The notes under the pieces: model-generated | Seen by the model: the letters and a program-made list of their open reading frames with translations, nothing else | Databases searched by the model: none | What the model was told of the DNA's origin: nothing | Shown here: one piece after another, positions 11,940 to 27,000 of the stretch | How the letters are laid out: every line of letters begins with the position of its first letter | How positions within the stretch are numbered: position 1 is the stretch's first letter | Program-made: the position numbers and the translations under genes | Origin: Apus apus | Taxonomy: Eukaryota > Chordata > Aves > Apodiformes > Apodidae | Direction: 5' to 3' | Assembly (NCBI RefSeq): GCF_020740795.1 | Contig: NC_067283.1 | Span: 59,241,966 to 59,305,965, forward strand | Length of the DNA stretch: 64,000 nucleotides

Positions 11940-12040
11940 TTAGTTAGTAGTGGCATTTGAGGTTTCTGGAGACTGAAGAAATTCATAGGGATCGTGAGCC
12001 ATGTCTTGTTGTTCTCCAACACTTAGATGAGAAGGGCTTC
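11940..12040 (-). CDS. BRD9: BRD9 last coding exon 16 and stop
   Basis: Encodes [20 protein letters not shown] and [12 protein letters not shown], ending at TAA (11942-11940). Human ends [17 protein letters not shown], so only the last few residues differ. The 3' UTR runs on to about 11.1 kb. Confidence 0.95.
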
Positions 12041-15000
12041 CTGTAGAATATAGAAAAAAAAAATAAAAATCAAAGCCTTTAAAAGCATAGCAAAATAATA
12101 GAGAGATACCTATGTATCAGACTTTTAAAGCAATACAGACATTTACAAGCTATTTAACCAGGATATGTAAAAAAAGAAATTACAAGATTCTTCACTAATT
12201 TAGATCCTTTTTGAAAAAGCAACTCATTATTCTGTTACTCTGAGTTGAAAAGTTGTATAAACTGTAATTGAGTATCACCCAACCAGCATCTCCTACCTTC
12301 TCAGACATGGCACCAAACTGCTAAGTGTTATGGTAACCTATCATCCTGTCTTATCACTGAATTTCACAGTTGACAATGGAAGGCTGTTGTAGAATCCCAC
12401 CTGCTACTTGCTGCATACAACTATGGCAAAGTAAAATAAACATTGTGTGCTCCCTAGTATTTCTAAGGGCATAAAATGTGAGTGCATATAGTCAGTGCCA
12501 GTCAGTGTCGATTTACTTCACAATTACGTCTAATAAAAAAGTATCTACAATTAGTGTCCATAATCCCACAGGCCAAAAGTGTATCATCTTAGTTACCTTT
12601 CCTATGCATGTTTGAAAATTAAATCATGATCCTGTAGTCAGTACACTGTTTTATAAGAGCAGTTTCACACAAAGATTTATGTAAATTAAAAACTAAGTTT
12701 TAACTATTTTCAATTAGAGCAGCCGTACTGCAACTTCAGCGACACAGGTAACTTTACCAAGATGATGTTGGTCTCTTTCAGAGGTATTGGAGAGGGAACT
12801 CAGATTGGATGATGGCCGGGATCCCACTCTGTCAGCCTGAGCTTCATGAAGGTCCTGCAGCAGCTTAGTTGTTTCATCCAGATGTAAATCGTTATCATCA
12901 TGATCAAGCTCCTTCTTCACTTTCCCTAAGGGCCACCAGTTAGCAACCAAACCCCATACTTAGCAATTAGCAGATTGATTAATGAATTATCAAGCCACTA
13001 TAAAAAAATTCTAAAATAAATTCACACACGTGCTGTCTACTACACAAAAGACCTCAACCTTGCATTTTCCTTTGCACTTCTGAAAGGCAATAGCTGCAGA
13101 TCTGAACTTAAATTGTCTTCCTCATCTGTTAAACTTCAGACATGAAATAATGCATTTATTTTGCAGCAAAAGGAGAGGAATCCAGTAGAAGGATTACTTA
13201 AATATCTAACTTAAAACACAGTTCAAACAGAATATGTAATTTACGGAGGTGAAGAAATCCCTAACAGTTATCTTCTCCAGCTACACTGATTTTATAGTAA
13301 GCCACATAAAACTGCAAAACTGGAAAGAACAGGAAGTATGTGCCAACATTCGCTGTTCTTTCCTCTGAAGGCTTTCAAAGAATAGTACATCTGTAGGACA
13401 AATCTGTAGAAATTTTTTTTTTCTTTAAGCTTTCATTTACCTAGGTTATGTTTTATAACAGATTGTTTGGCACCTTTCACATTCTGAATTAAATCACAAA
13501 GCAGTATTTTGTGGTTTTTTTGGTGATGATATTTTTGATACATTTGACATTTGAGCAGCCTGCAGAAATGGGAACGTTACTTCTTGTAGTATATAAAGAA
13601 GGATACTTATCAAAGATGTGTACTTGAAACAACACCCTGATACCTTTATAGAATTGCCTTATTTGACTCTAAAAATTCTTTGCAACACCTGAAGTTTCTT
13701 CTGATTTTTTTGGGACAAGCCAAGCGGTCCCAAAATGATTTAGCTTCACATACTTACCTACCTCCCAAGTTATTTCAAAAGACAACATATGAAGCAATAA
13801 TATTTCTGAGCCAAAGCTCCATGCTGATTCTTAAAACCTGTGTTACTGTGACCACATGAAAAAAAAGGAAAGCTATCAAAATTGTGAGGTACAAATACTT
13901 TAGTTTCTTCAGTGGTACAAGAAAAGTTAGCTTGGCTAGCACATGGATGTCTCAAAGGAAAAACAGAGCAATGTTTCATTTATCTTCTACCAGCCCTAGA
14001 CTTTTACCTACATCAAATCTAGATTTATTACTACTTTTTGAAAACTTTTTTATTCTTAGCAAATCCAGCTTTTATTTGCCTAAATGGTACAAATAAACAG
14101 TAATTGATGGCTTGTATATTTAATTACTCACCTAGCGAAGTTAACATAGAAATATCAAGAGATACATCTGAATACGGTTTCATAGAGAGAAAGTCCAAAT
14201 CAGAAGTGCTACTGTCTCCAGCAGATTCTCCAACCTATTAAAACACAAGAAACAAAGACTAGCAATAGTGACAAGCTTGTCATAGGAACTTTTTAATGTT
14301 TAAGGTAAATGCATGAATCCATACTCTTGAAAGTGCGCACCACAGCACTTAAGACTGGAGCATCCATAACTATCTTGGCTAACGCGCAACTCACACGTAG
14401 CTCAAACACGGTTCCAGGACAGTGCAGTCATATGAATGGCAAGGGATTTGCAGGGTAGTCTAAGTATCTTGCTTCTCATCATCCCAGACTGTTGAAACCA
14501 ACATTACCAAACCCTCTGCAACTCAATTACATGCTCAACCCATCCCTGCCCCATGGCAGAACTGTGGCAGATGGCGAAGCATCATCAGTATCCTCCATAA
14601 CAAAGCACTCCCAGATCACCTTTTCCCTCACCTCCTCAATGCAACACTGGATTTATTAAAATTTTTAGTATGTGACTAATAAAACCAGTAGGGTGGGCCT
14701 CCCCATATACAGTATCAGATGGAGCTGGTCTCTCAAGTATTTTTCTATACGTATAGATAATGAAATACAGCCTGCACTACAACAATTTCATTGTTTTCAT
14801 ACCTCTTGCAATACTGCTATGTAATGGCAAAAAGTAAGAGATCAAAGTAAAACTCATTTACCTTCAAAAAACATTCTATCAGAGTTCTCTTTTGTTGCCT
14901 ATTTCAGCAAGAGTAAGACATGCAGATAAATAAGCAAGCAGATATTATCTTCCAGAAATATGAAAATGAAACGTATCACTATCACGCATTAACCAGTCAC

Positions 15001-18000
15001 CTTCTAGAGAAATACAAACCTTTCCACAAAACATAAAACGTATGCTTTTCTAAATATCCCTTATTAGTTGCTATAATGTAATTAATACAATTTTTACATA
15101 AAATGCAATGGAATACAGTGCATTATCTTCTGTTGTCACAAATACTTTGCAAGATAAAACCTGTACCACCTAAAGATTTGATTAGCAGCTGTGAAAGCAA
15201 AAGATATGCATTATTTACCCCTACTTTCTAACAGACATCATCAGAAAGACAGTGGTCTTTCTGCCTCTGAGATTTAGTTAAGCACGCTGACTTAAACTAT
15301 AGAATACAGAACAACAGGACAAACAGTCACTAACCAAAACAGACTGTGACAGAGATGCCATTTTAAGTACTGAAAGCTTATTCTAGATGCTGTAATTTTA
15401 ACCATCTGCCTCAGAGCATGCATATCCATCTACTGAAACAAAATGAATGTCTCAACAGTCTTTTTTTTTTTTTTTCTTACAAACAAATCTTTTTACCATA
15501 GTCTGTTTGGAAGAATCCAGACAGGTATTATGCAACTTGTGTTCTTCTTTTATGACAACTGGCACAACCTAAAGAACCAAACCATATTTTAGATTTTAGC
15601 ATTTTGCAGCTTATGTTCCCTAAGAATAATCATAGAATCACAGAATCGTAAAGGTTGGAAAAGACCTCTAAGATCATTGAGTCCAACCATCAACCCAACA
15701 CCACCACGCAAACTAAACCATGTCCTGAAGCGACACATCTACCCATATCTTGATCACCTCCAGGGAAGGTGACTCCACCACTTCCCTGGGCAGCGTGTTC
15801 CAGTGCTTGACCACTCTCTCAGTAAAGACGTTTTTCCTAGTACCCAATCTAAACCTCCCCTGGCGCAACCTGAGGCCATATCCTCTTGTCCGATTGCAGA
15901 TTACTTGAGAGACCAACCGGCCTCACCACAACCTCCTTTCAGGTAGTTATAGAGAGCGATAAAGTCTCCCCTCAGCCTCCTTTTCTTCAGACTGAACAAC
16001 CCCAGCTCCCTCAGCTGTTCCTTGTAAGACTTGTGTTCTAAACCCTTCACCAGATTTGTTGTCCTTTGGACATGCTCCAGCACCTCAAATTCCTTCTTGT
16101 AGCGAGAGACCCAAAACTGAACACAGTACTCAAGCTGCAGCCTCACTAGTGCTGAGTAGAGGGGGACAATCACTTTGCTGCCCACACTATTTCTGATACA
16201 AGCCAGGATGCTGTTGGCCTTTTTGGCCACCTGGACATGCTGCTGGCTCACGTTAAGCTGGCTGTCAGCCAGCACCTCCAAGTCTTGTTCTACCAGGCAG
16301 CTTTCCAGCAATTCTCCCCCAAGCCTGTAGCACTGCATGTGGTTGTCGTGACCGAAGTGCAGAACCTGGCATACAACTGGCCTTGGCCCCTTAGTCCAGC
16401 CTGTTCAGATCCTGCTGCTTAGCCTTCCTTCCCTCAAGCAGATCAACACTCCTGCCCCACTTAGTATCATCTGCGATGATAATAATAATCTCAGTTTGTG
16501 TATTTTACTGGGTTACCGTGACTAGATCTTAGGCCACCACAGAATGCTATTACGTTTCATGATGTTTGCATAGATCCTTCATAAAAAATTAAGACTAGCT
16601 CTTCTCTAATGGGTGACCATTCACGAAAATAACATAGAACTAACCAGGACAACCTAAAATCAGGAAATTGGAAGCCCAGAGAATAGAGCTTTCTCTACTT
16701 TAAATGCCAAAACACTTTTTCCAGTAAAAAAACAAACAACAGGCTGAGTACGAGCATAACTTACTTTAACTTCATCCAGCATTTTTACTGGGATGTTTCG
16801 CCTCTGGAAAGAAAGAATACTAACAATTACTTTTATTCGACATAAGAGAAAGACCTCTCTCTTGTACAATTTCAAGTAGACTTGAATTTTGCACACAAAA
16901 TGAAGCTAGAGACAGCTTTTTCATGTACCTGTAAATGAAATTACAATGTAACAGCTACCGATTTGAATTTTTTTAGTATTATGCATTTTAGCTCATCTTT
17001 AAGTTCCCTTCAACTATTTCTTCTGTCCACAGACTTTCTATTCAAGCGTAGCATCTTGGTCATTACTTTAGTAACTTCTGATTCCAAATAATTTAAGGTT
17101 GCACTTTCATATATATTAATTCTTACTCAAATGTAGCAGCACAAAATACTCATACAGAAAACACCATAGCACATCATCAATGAAACAACATTTTATAGCA
17201 CAAAATCTGTTGATATCCACATGTAACAACTGCACAGCATTTCTAGGTGCAACTAGACACTGACCATTTGAAAGGTATTCAAAAATTCTCATTTGGAACA
17301 ATACTCATAGTCCAAGGTAGCAAAAAGGGAAAGGCACATGTTAATTTTAAAGCTAAGCTCTGTGTGTTGTACACACATTTCTAGATGTAGAATAATACTC
17401 AAAATACTGGTTTTGAACTTTCAAGATTTTTTGTAAGTAATCTTTTATATTTCTTCCTTTTTAATACATTATTTTTTTTCCAGTACGGACTGGAAAATAA
17501 GTATCCAGAAAATTCTGAAGGATCCCCCGTATTTTTCATTCTATTGTCTCCTTTTCCCAAAACATTACTCATCCTATTCTACTTACAAGTCTGCAGAGAT
17601 TTAGCATAACCTCATTTCTCCTACCCTCTTCCCCCTCCACCCGTTTTTATTCTTGAACCATTCAGAATGCCACTATTTTAAACAGCAGACAATTATTTCA
17701 AACTGAGAGTGGTTTTCAGAGTGAAGATACCATGAAAAAAAAAAAAAAAAAAATAGCAGTTCCTGGTAGTATGTTTTTTCTTGAGAATGCAAATATTCCC
17801 ACTAGAATTATACAAACTTTTGAGAAAAATATCTTCTCCAGTCTTAGTACGAAATTTCCTAGGTAAACTGCTTTTGGAAGGAAGTTACAAGTTTTTCCTT
17901 CAGACATACTATGTGAATTTAAAAATTACCACTGTTGGGTAATAGATACCTGTACAGCAATATTAATCTTTTCTCCAGTTCTCTCTGTTCTGCAATATAA

Positions 18001-21000
18001 CTCAGCAGATGCATAAGTCATGACACTGAGTGACAGGGCTGCCCAATCATCCTTCAGTTGTTGGTTGGTCCCTTCCTCCCCTTGCTATGTTGCACCTGCC
18101 TCCTCCTTTCTGCAGTCACACAGTAAACCCCTTTGGAGAACTGATGTATCTGGAGAAAAGAAAAATATTACTTGTCCGCTGATTAATTCAGGTTTTAATT
18201 TGGTTCACCGCATGGTTACATGCTAAGCCTGCATTGTCTAAACTGACAGTGGAAAACAAAGTATCTCATCCAACACTGAAAAACAAACAGGTCGATTCTT
18301 GATTTGATGAACTTGGGACATTTATGTACATCAAGTACACACCTGCTTTAGCTGATAAGTAGTTTTGGAATGATCTCCACTAGTGATATGGTCCAGAAGA
18401 TCATCTACTATTTTCTTGCTGTAATTTCCAGTGTCCTTCACAAATTCTTGTAAACTAGAAGGAATACGAGATGTAAACATAACAGAAAATGTTTATTTCC
18501 GTAAAAATTTGTTCAGCTTATAATATGGTTTTCCCCAGCTATCCCGCGTTACACCTAGAATTTCCTTGTTCTTTTACTCTTTTGTGCTGCTTCAGAAAAG
18601 CAATTAAAGCCCTTAAGATATGATTTTTTTTCTTTTTCAAATAAAAGTAAATCTATGTGCAATCTTGTTTTTCACAACTACCAGCAGATTTTCACTTGAA
18701 CTATCGCTGGTAGAGGGTTAAAAACCAAACCAACCAACCAACAAACCCCCAACCAACCAAAACAAACGAACAAAAAAGCCCCACCAAACCAAAACCAACA
18801 AACCAAACAAAACCCAACAAAACAAAACAAAAGCAAAAAGCTTGTGATTATTTTTTTCCCTCCAAGACTGGCAATTTAATGAAAAGTGGTGTTTTCCTTT
18901 TCAGGTGGCTTTAACTGTTTTGAACTTAAATGCCTCTACACAAATGCACACGTCATGGGGAACAAACGTGAGGAGTTACAGACGCGTGCATGATGTTACT
19001 GGCATCACTGGGATACGGTGGGGTGACTCTATGACTGGAGCATGGGAAATGGATGGGTAAAAGCTCTTTAGGAAGAACAGGTCGGGGAGAATAGGAGGGG
19101 CTGTCACCCTCTACACGAAGATGTCAGATGCTGAGCTCCGTAGTTTTTTGCTAGTATTTAAAAATAATTTTTTTTTTTTTTTTTTTTTTTTCCCCCAGTC
19201 TGTGGAATTAGAACGGATCCTGCACGTCCTTCTTACAAATGGCTTTGAAGCAGCAGGTGGACTTACTCATCTTCAGATCTTTGATTGCAGATTAAAATCT
19301 TGATGTAGGAAAAAATATTAATTCTGGAAACTGCAAACGTAACATTTTGTAAATGCTCTTCCATTCAAGATATATTACTTAACTTTGAAGATGGAGTGAG
19401 TGTTTGCACAGGTGTTTCCTGGAGTGCTAACAAAATTCTGAGAGGAAAGGTAGTCATACCTTCCTTTTATAGCCTTCATTCTGGTTCATCATTTTTTTTG
19501 TTCACCTGGAAATTCCAGGTAGCTTGTGGGGAGGCAGACATTGATCCTCTGGCAGATTACAGATGCCTATGAAAAGAAGTGGCCAAACTTGTTTCTGCAA
19601 CTTGTGTTGCTGCAAAAGATAAGAACTGTCTTATCCTTCTTCATTTTTGGCTGGAGGGTATTGTAATACACAGTGGGTATGTGTTTGTGCACACACACCA
19701 AAAACGAATGTTAGACTGTGCTAAGATGAAAGTAAGCTTCAATCACTAATATCCCTAATAGGTAAGAGATTTGAGCAGGTACAAATACACAACAAAATCA
19801 ACGCATTTCATTAATTAACAATTTGAATAGTAGGGAGGCCTAACTGGCTAGGGAGCAACTAGTCCACTTCCTTAAGTCTGGCTGATACTTCCTTCTTCTG
19901 CTGACGAACAAGAACCAGAAATTTTGCTGATCATCTGGTCACAGTCTTGAGCATAAATTAAGAGTTTAATCAGAATAAGTGTAAACTGCTTTAGAAAAGT
20001 GTTTGTTCAAGTACTGAAAACTTGCAAATACAAAATTCTTCCAGAGACATCAGGTGCCTTTGAGAGGATCCTGTAGTTGTCTGACTTTTTTTCTGCTACT
20101 TTTTCTACTCCACATAGGTATGGTGATGGAACCAAGGAGATACATTTTCTGTAATGAGAATGCAAACTGGATTTCTTGACTTTAAGTACCTGAAGAGCCA
20201 TTTCAGTCTCTTTCAGGCCTTCTTGCCAAGCTGGTGAAAAGTTGGTGAGACTGGAGGTTGATGTTTTTTGTTTGCTTGCTTTTAACAGGGACCTATGTGT
20301 GATCCATTCCAGCATCTTTAACTTGGGAAATAACTGCTGTGGGAATGAGGGAATGGATTTGCACCTCAGTCCCCCACAGTATCAAAGTCTTGATAGTTGT
20401 AGGAATTTGCTAAAATGATGACTTTGTTTTACCAAGTTAGCTGAATGGGTTACTTTTAAAACAATGTGCTTTGTGAAACTGTCAGCCAGTTATGCCAAGC
20501 ATTCTGCAGGCTTTGATAACATCAAGTCTTCTAAGACCTGTGGTGCCAACCGATAACATTCATGTTGATTCTGGACCCACCTGGGCAATCTACCTGGGGG
20601 AGACAGGACCAGGACAGGAGACGGGACAAAGAAGACAAAAGACTAGAATCAACAAAGACCCCCACAGGAGACCCTCGAGTATGCATAATTACAAAGATGA
20701 CTATGTAAAGTAATTCTGGGAACTCACTGGCATAAAACTGAATATGCATGTTTTTGCTGTAGATTAGTTGGGGTGTTCTGCTAACTCATTGGAGCACTTA
20801 TGGTGGAGATATCCACAGTGCTGCCCTGGCGCAGTCAATGAAGAATACCTACTTAACGGAGACTTGTTTGCTGTTGAGTTCAATTTCTTTGTTTCAGTCT
20901 GCAGCCACACTGTCAGCAAGTGACCAGCTGAGTTTGCTGTCTTAATGTCCCTAAAATATCATCAGTTACTAGTGACCACTGTCTTCTGTTTGTCGTCCCA

Positions 21001-24000
21001 AAAATTGATTCTTTTCCGAGTGTGCAAAGTCCAGTCCACACACAGAGATGAGATACCAAGTTCGTTACAATCTTGTTGCAGGATCGGATGCTAGCAAGCC
21101 AATGCCGTGAAACTAGCACACCATAGTAACAGCACAGAGAATATTTACACATGAACGTACATTGTCCATGACAAGGGGTGTTTTGTCTTAGGGGTTTGAT
21201 TTCAAGATTTACTCGAGCAATGGCTTATCTGACTCGGAGCATTCCAGTTCCTGTTGTTATCTGTATGGTTAACGATGCGTCCTGTCCTGGGGCCGGCCAA
21301 TCAATCAGTCCAGCAATTATCACCTTAAGCACAGCCATTCTGAGTCCTGTTTAACACTTTGACTGTCCAACTGTTTGCTTGAAATGAGCTCGTAACACTA
21401 AACTTTTTAGTGGGTTCTGCAGCACTTTACCTGCCATCAGTCACATTTTGCCACAGACCTGGACAAAAACTGCTGGCTCAGTGGAATGGGGTGGAGCAAG
21501 GTGATGATTTCAGTGAGAAAGATCTGGAGATACCCAATTAACAATAAAGTAGTGACAGGTTAGTCGGCAGGGTCTTTCCTTTACATTTCATTCCTTGATG
21601 CTCAGCTGCATTTCTAAAGCTGGTAAAATCTTCAAGGTGATGCAAGTCCTGACTAACCCTAGTTATATGCTATTTTGAGGAGCAAATAGTGCAGGAGTCC
21701 CTTGCACATTTTGTCCGCTGTTGAAATGCAAAGAATTTGTCATCGGGTTACAGACAGTAAAAAGCTTCTTTGTGCATTCTCAGTTCAAGCCGCTTTGATG
21801 ATGGGCTAGGGGTCGGGAACCTAAAGTCTTCATACTTAGATGTCTATTTAGATATTTACACAATTATTTGTCATGAGATAACCTTAAGAGTCTAAAGCTA
21901 CTATTCTTTGTATCTGTTTTGACAGAGCTTTCTGCCAAGGTCTAAGTGGCTGGAATATCCATTGAATTGAAAACTGCTGTCCATGCTCGTTTAATTATGC
22001 AAGTATTTGTATTTGTTACAACACCTACGAAAATTGGGCAGCTGTGGCACTTCCTTTAGTATCTACTGAGATGGACACAGTTTACTTTGGAAAGACCTCT
22101 CTAAAAAAAAAACACCCAAACAAACAAAAACCAAAATAAAAACAACAAACCCCAGAACAAATCAGTGTAACTTTCTTTGTTTCCTAATATCGTTTACCTT
22201 TAATTACTTTTATAGAAATTCCTAATGTCTTTCTTTACAACGTTGGATTTAGATTAAATTTTGTTTTGAACTTAAATACCTATACACAAATGCACATAGC
22301 ATGGGGAACAAACATGAGGAGTTACAGACGTGTGCCTGCCTGCAGAGCTGCGATGTTACTGGCATCACTGGGACGTGGTGGGATGACTCTATGACTGGAG
22401 CATGGGAATGGATTTGTACAAGCTCTTCAGGAAGAACAGGTAGGGGAGAAGAGGAGGGAGTGTCACCCTCTACATCAATGATCACCCGGTGTCCATTCAA
22501 CTTTGCCAGGGGATGGATGAGGAACTGACCAAGAGCTGATGGATCAAGGTTACAGGGAAGCCAGGGGCAGGTGACACCACAGTGGGGGTCTCCTACATGC
22601 CACCTGACCAGGAAGACTGAGCAGATAAGGCTCTCTATAGATAGACAGGAGCAGCTTGGTGGTCACAAGCCCTGGTCCTCATGGGTGATTTCAACCATTC
22701 CAACATCTGCTGGAGGGGCAACACAACAAGGCACCAGCAATCCAGGTGGTTCCTGGAATGCAATGATGACAATTTCTTTTTCCAAGTGGTAGAGGAACCG
22801 GTGAGTAAACATGTTGTGGTGGACCTAGTTCTCGCCAACATGGACAGGCTGGTGGACAACATGAAGCTTGAGGGCAGCCTTGGCTGCAGTGACCCCAAAA
22901 AGGTGTAATTCAGGACTCTTAGGGTATCAGAGTGGGTAAGAAGCACATTCACTATCCTGCACTCACTGGACTTCAGGAGAGCAGACTCTGACCTCTTCAG
23001 GGATCTGCTTGGTCGAGTACCATGGGATAAAGCCCTGGAAAAGAGAGGAGCCCAAGGAAGCTTGTCAATATTCAAGAATAACCTCCTCCAAGTGCAAGAG
23101 CAATACATCCCACCAAAGAGGAAGGCAGACAAGAATGCCAGGAGTCCTGCATGGATGAACAAGGAACTCTTGGACACACTTAGATGTAAAAAGAGTCTAC
23201 AGACAGTGGAAGCAAGGACAGGTAGCCTGGGAGGAGTACAAAGAAATAAGTTGTCTGAGCAGCCAGGGATCAGGTTAGGAAGGCTAAAGCCCAGACAGAA
23301 TTAAATTTGGCCAGTGACATCAAGGGCAAGAAGAAAAGCTTCTACAGGTACATTACTGATAAAAGGAAGACGAGGCAAAACATGGGCTCTCTCCATAATG
23401 AAACAGGAGACCTGGTAATGAGAGATCTGGAGAAGGCTGGTACTCAATGACTTTTTTGCCTCAGTCTTCACCAGCAAGGGCTCTGGTCACACCATCCAGT
23501 TTGCAGAAGGCAAACGCAGGGACTGGGAGAAGGAAGATTGCCCCCTGTAGGAGAAGAGCATGTTCAAGACCAAACAAAGAACCTGAAGGTACACAAGTCC
23601 ATGACAAGATCCATCCGTGGTTCCTGGGAAACTGGCTGATGAAGTTGCAAAGCTGCTTTTCATCACATTTGAAAGTTGCTGCAGTCTGGTGAAGTTCCCA
23701 CTGACTGGAAAAGGCGAAACATAACCCCATTCTCAAAAACGGAAAAAACGAAGACCTGGGAAACTACATGCCACTCAGTCTCACCTCTGTGTCCAGCAAG
23801 ATCATGGAGCAGATCCTCCTGAATGCTCTCCTAAGGCACATGGAAAATGCAGAGGCAGTTGGTGTCAACCAGCATGGGTTCACCAGGGGCAAATTGTGCC
23901 TGACAAAGTTAGTGGCCTTCTATAAGGGGGTTACAGCATTGGTGGACAAGGGGAGAGCAACTGACCTAACTACCTGGACTAGTACGTTTAACACTGTCCT

Positions 24001-27000
24001 GCACAATATCCTAGTCTCTAAATTGGAAAGATACAGATTCGACGGATGGATCACGTGTTGGTCCCGCTTAAAGAGTTAATGGTTTGATGTCTAAATGGAG
24101 ACCAGTGACGAGGGCTGTTCCTCAGGGGTCGGTACTGGGATCGGTGCAAAATGTTTGTTGGCAACGTGGGCAGTGGAATTGAGTGCACCCCCAGCAAGTT
24201 TGCTGACGACACCAAGCTGTGTGGTGTGGTTGATACACTGGAGGGAAGGGTTGCTGTCCAGAAGGACCTTGACAGGCTTGAGAGGTGGGCCCCTGCAAAC
24301 CTCATAAGGTTCAATGATGCCAACCGACACATGGGTTGGGGCAATCCCAAGCACAAATACAGATACCTGGGCAGAGAATGGATTGAGAACAGCCCTGAGG
24401 AGAAGAACTTAGGGATCTTTGTTGGTGAGAAGCTCAATATGAGCCAGTGATGTGTACTTGCAGCCCAGAAAGCCAACAGTCCTGGGCTGCATCAAAAGAA
24501 ACATGGCCAGCAGGTTGAAGAAGGTGATTCTTCCTCTCTACTCTCCTCGCATGAGACCCCACCTGTAGTACTGTGTCCAGTTCTGGATCCCCAAAGAAAG
24601 ACAATGAACTGTTGGAGTGAGTCCAGAGGAAGGCCACAAAGATGATCAGAGGGCTGGAGCACCTCTCTAATGAAGATAGGCTGAGAGAGTTGAGGTTGTT
24701 CAGCCTAGAGAAGTAAAGGCTTTGCAGAAACCTTATAGCAGCCTTTCAGTACCTGAAGGGGGCCTATAGGAAAGTGTGGGAAGGACTTTTTAGAAGGGCA
24801 TGTAGCAACAGGACAAGGGTCAACAGTTTTAAGGTTAACAAAGGTATATTTGGATTACATAGTAAGAAGAAATTATTTAGTGCGAGATTGGGGAAACACT
24901 GGAACAGGTTGCCCAGAGAAGCTGTGGATGCCCCCTCACTGAAAGCCTTCAAGGACAGGCTGGACAGGACTTTGAGCAACCTAATCTAATGGAAAGTGTC
25001 CCTGCCCACACAGGAACATTGGAACTAGATGATTTTTTACGGTCCCTTCCAACCCAAACCATTCTATGATTCTATGATATGGGATTATTGAAAAACATCA
25101 ATGTTTTAAAGTCACTGAATTATTTTACTGCATATCTAAATTTACTTACTGCTGAGTTCAAAGCAAAATGCTGTATCTTTAGCAATCTCCAATATTCTGA
25201 GGCCAAAGACCGTAATAATAACATCTATAACAGCCTTTCAAAAAAAATCCAACAAACCCAAAACCAAAAAATTGCCCACCAACCAGGATGAAAGACAGAT
25301 TCAACTTTTATAGTGAGCTATTTTAAAAGTAAGTTTAGAAAAAAAAAATACCAGGAATTGGAAGCCCCTAGTTGACATTTAATCCAAATTGCTCTTTATA
25401 AAAATGCTATGAATGTTAGGGTTCCCAGTAAGGAAGTGCTTACCTTAAGGCACACTGTATCCCAGTTTCATCACCATATGCTGAATACAGTAGTTCCATT
25501 TCATCTGATTTCAAATCATGAAATATAGAGTTGTTTTGTATGGAAGGTGCTGTACTAGCACTTGTAAGAAAGGTTACTAGACAGGTAGAATAAAGAGACA
25601 AACAATGAACACAGGTGTAAAAGATGACTGGCAGGGGGATGGGGGAAAAAGGGGAGGAAAAAAAGACTGTTCTTTGAAACAGATACATAAAGTGCAGTAT
25701 ATTTTTTCCTCCAACTGAAATCAACATCTGTATTTCAGGGGCATTTCCAGACTCTAGGATCAGCACAATTACTTTAACCATAAAACAAACCATAGTTATA
25801 CTACTGGAAATAAAGAACTAAGTTAACCACCCCACTACAAAAAAGAGCTATTAACCCCCCCACCTCTTTTATATTTCTGCTTTTTGCATGAGTCTATTTC
25901 AGTGGTTTTTGCCAGTGATTTTCTGGAGACCAGATTATAAACTATTAAAAATTTCAATAATATTAGAAAAAAACCCCACAGTTTATGAAATCTTTCTCAT
26001 ATAATACAGACATTCAATTGACCAAAAGTGTGGGGTTTTTTTCTCAACTCTAAGCACAGCTGCTCAGGAAAAATTATTACCTCCATTGAAAACGGAGTAC
26101 CATTACTGGAAAGCTTCTAGTGTGGCTACAAGACTAAGGCAAAATATTAATGCATAAACTTCTAATTAAGTCATGTTTAACAAGTCAAGTTAGCAATTTA
26201 ATTAAAATTGCATTTGCTGTAAATGGAATAATTATATATTATACAAATAACCACCTGAACTTTCATTTGGAGTCAGGTATAATCTCAAATTATTCTATAT
26301 GAAGAAATTGCTCAAACACTTAACACGAAGTTAAAACACATTCTTTGGCATTTACCTTTATTTTTTCGTTCATCTTTAAAGCCCAGTGTAGTGAAGCCTG
26401 GCAATAATTTGCTTGACAGGGAACTCAGATCCACTGGGTGAGCTTCTTCCTCTAATAATTTGAACAAAAAGAAGATAATAACTTTTGGAAAAGTGTCTAA
26501 AGTTTAAAATGTATCTATGGTGAATATTTAGATTCTGCTATTTTTAAAAGTTGCAGTAACCATAAAGGCTAAATATCTTTTAGTCTCTACATACGCTATT
26601 AAGCATATGTAATGTAATGCAAGCTGTCAATTCAAATTTCAAATACATGCTGGAAATATGTTTCCATCTTTTACTCACAAGATTTACAGCCTAGTCATTT
26701 CACTTTCAAAGTATAAAGCAGCACCTGAAAAAGTTTTACTAGCTGATTCATAAACATTCAAGGTCCAGATTTTATGAAGTGATAAAATCAATTTCTTGTG
26801 TTGACTAAGTGGTAGTTTATCAATAGAAATCCAGACAGAACATAAAAAAATCTTGTTAAGAAAATTACCATTACAGCTATAGCAATCATAGGATGCCAGG
26901 TTGGAAGGGATCTCAATAACCATCTGGTCCAACCTTTCCAGGTACTACTATAGTTTATATGACATGGCTCAGCACCCTATCAAGCTGAGAATTAAAACTG

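Noticed and set aside
15480..15570. Possible extra BRD9 exon in intron 13 with a TTAC donor-like sequence
   Set aside because: Exons 13 and 14 already join in phase and match human without a gap; no homology in this stretch.
19160..19195. Run of about 22 T as the tail of a minus-strand processed gene
   Set aside because: No cellular coding sequence or polyadenylation signal found beside it on the minus strand; it is followed by unassigned sequence and a CR1 fragment.
22635..23177. A 180-codon minus-strand open frame
   Set aside because: Antisense of a CR1 ORF2; contains no domain and follows from the codon usage of the LINE.
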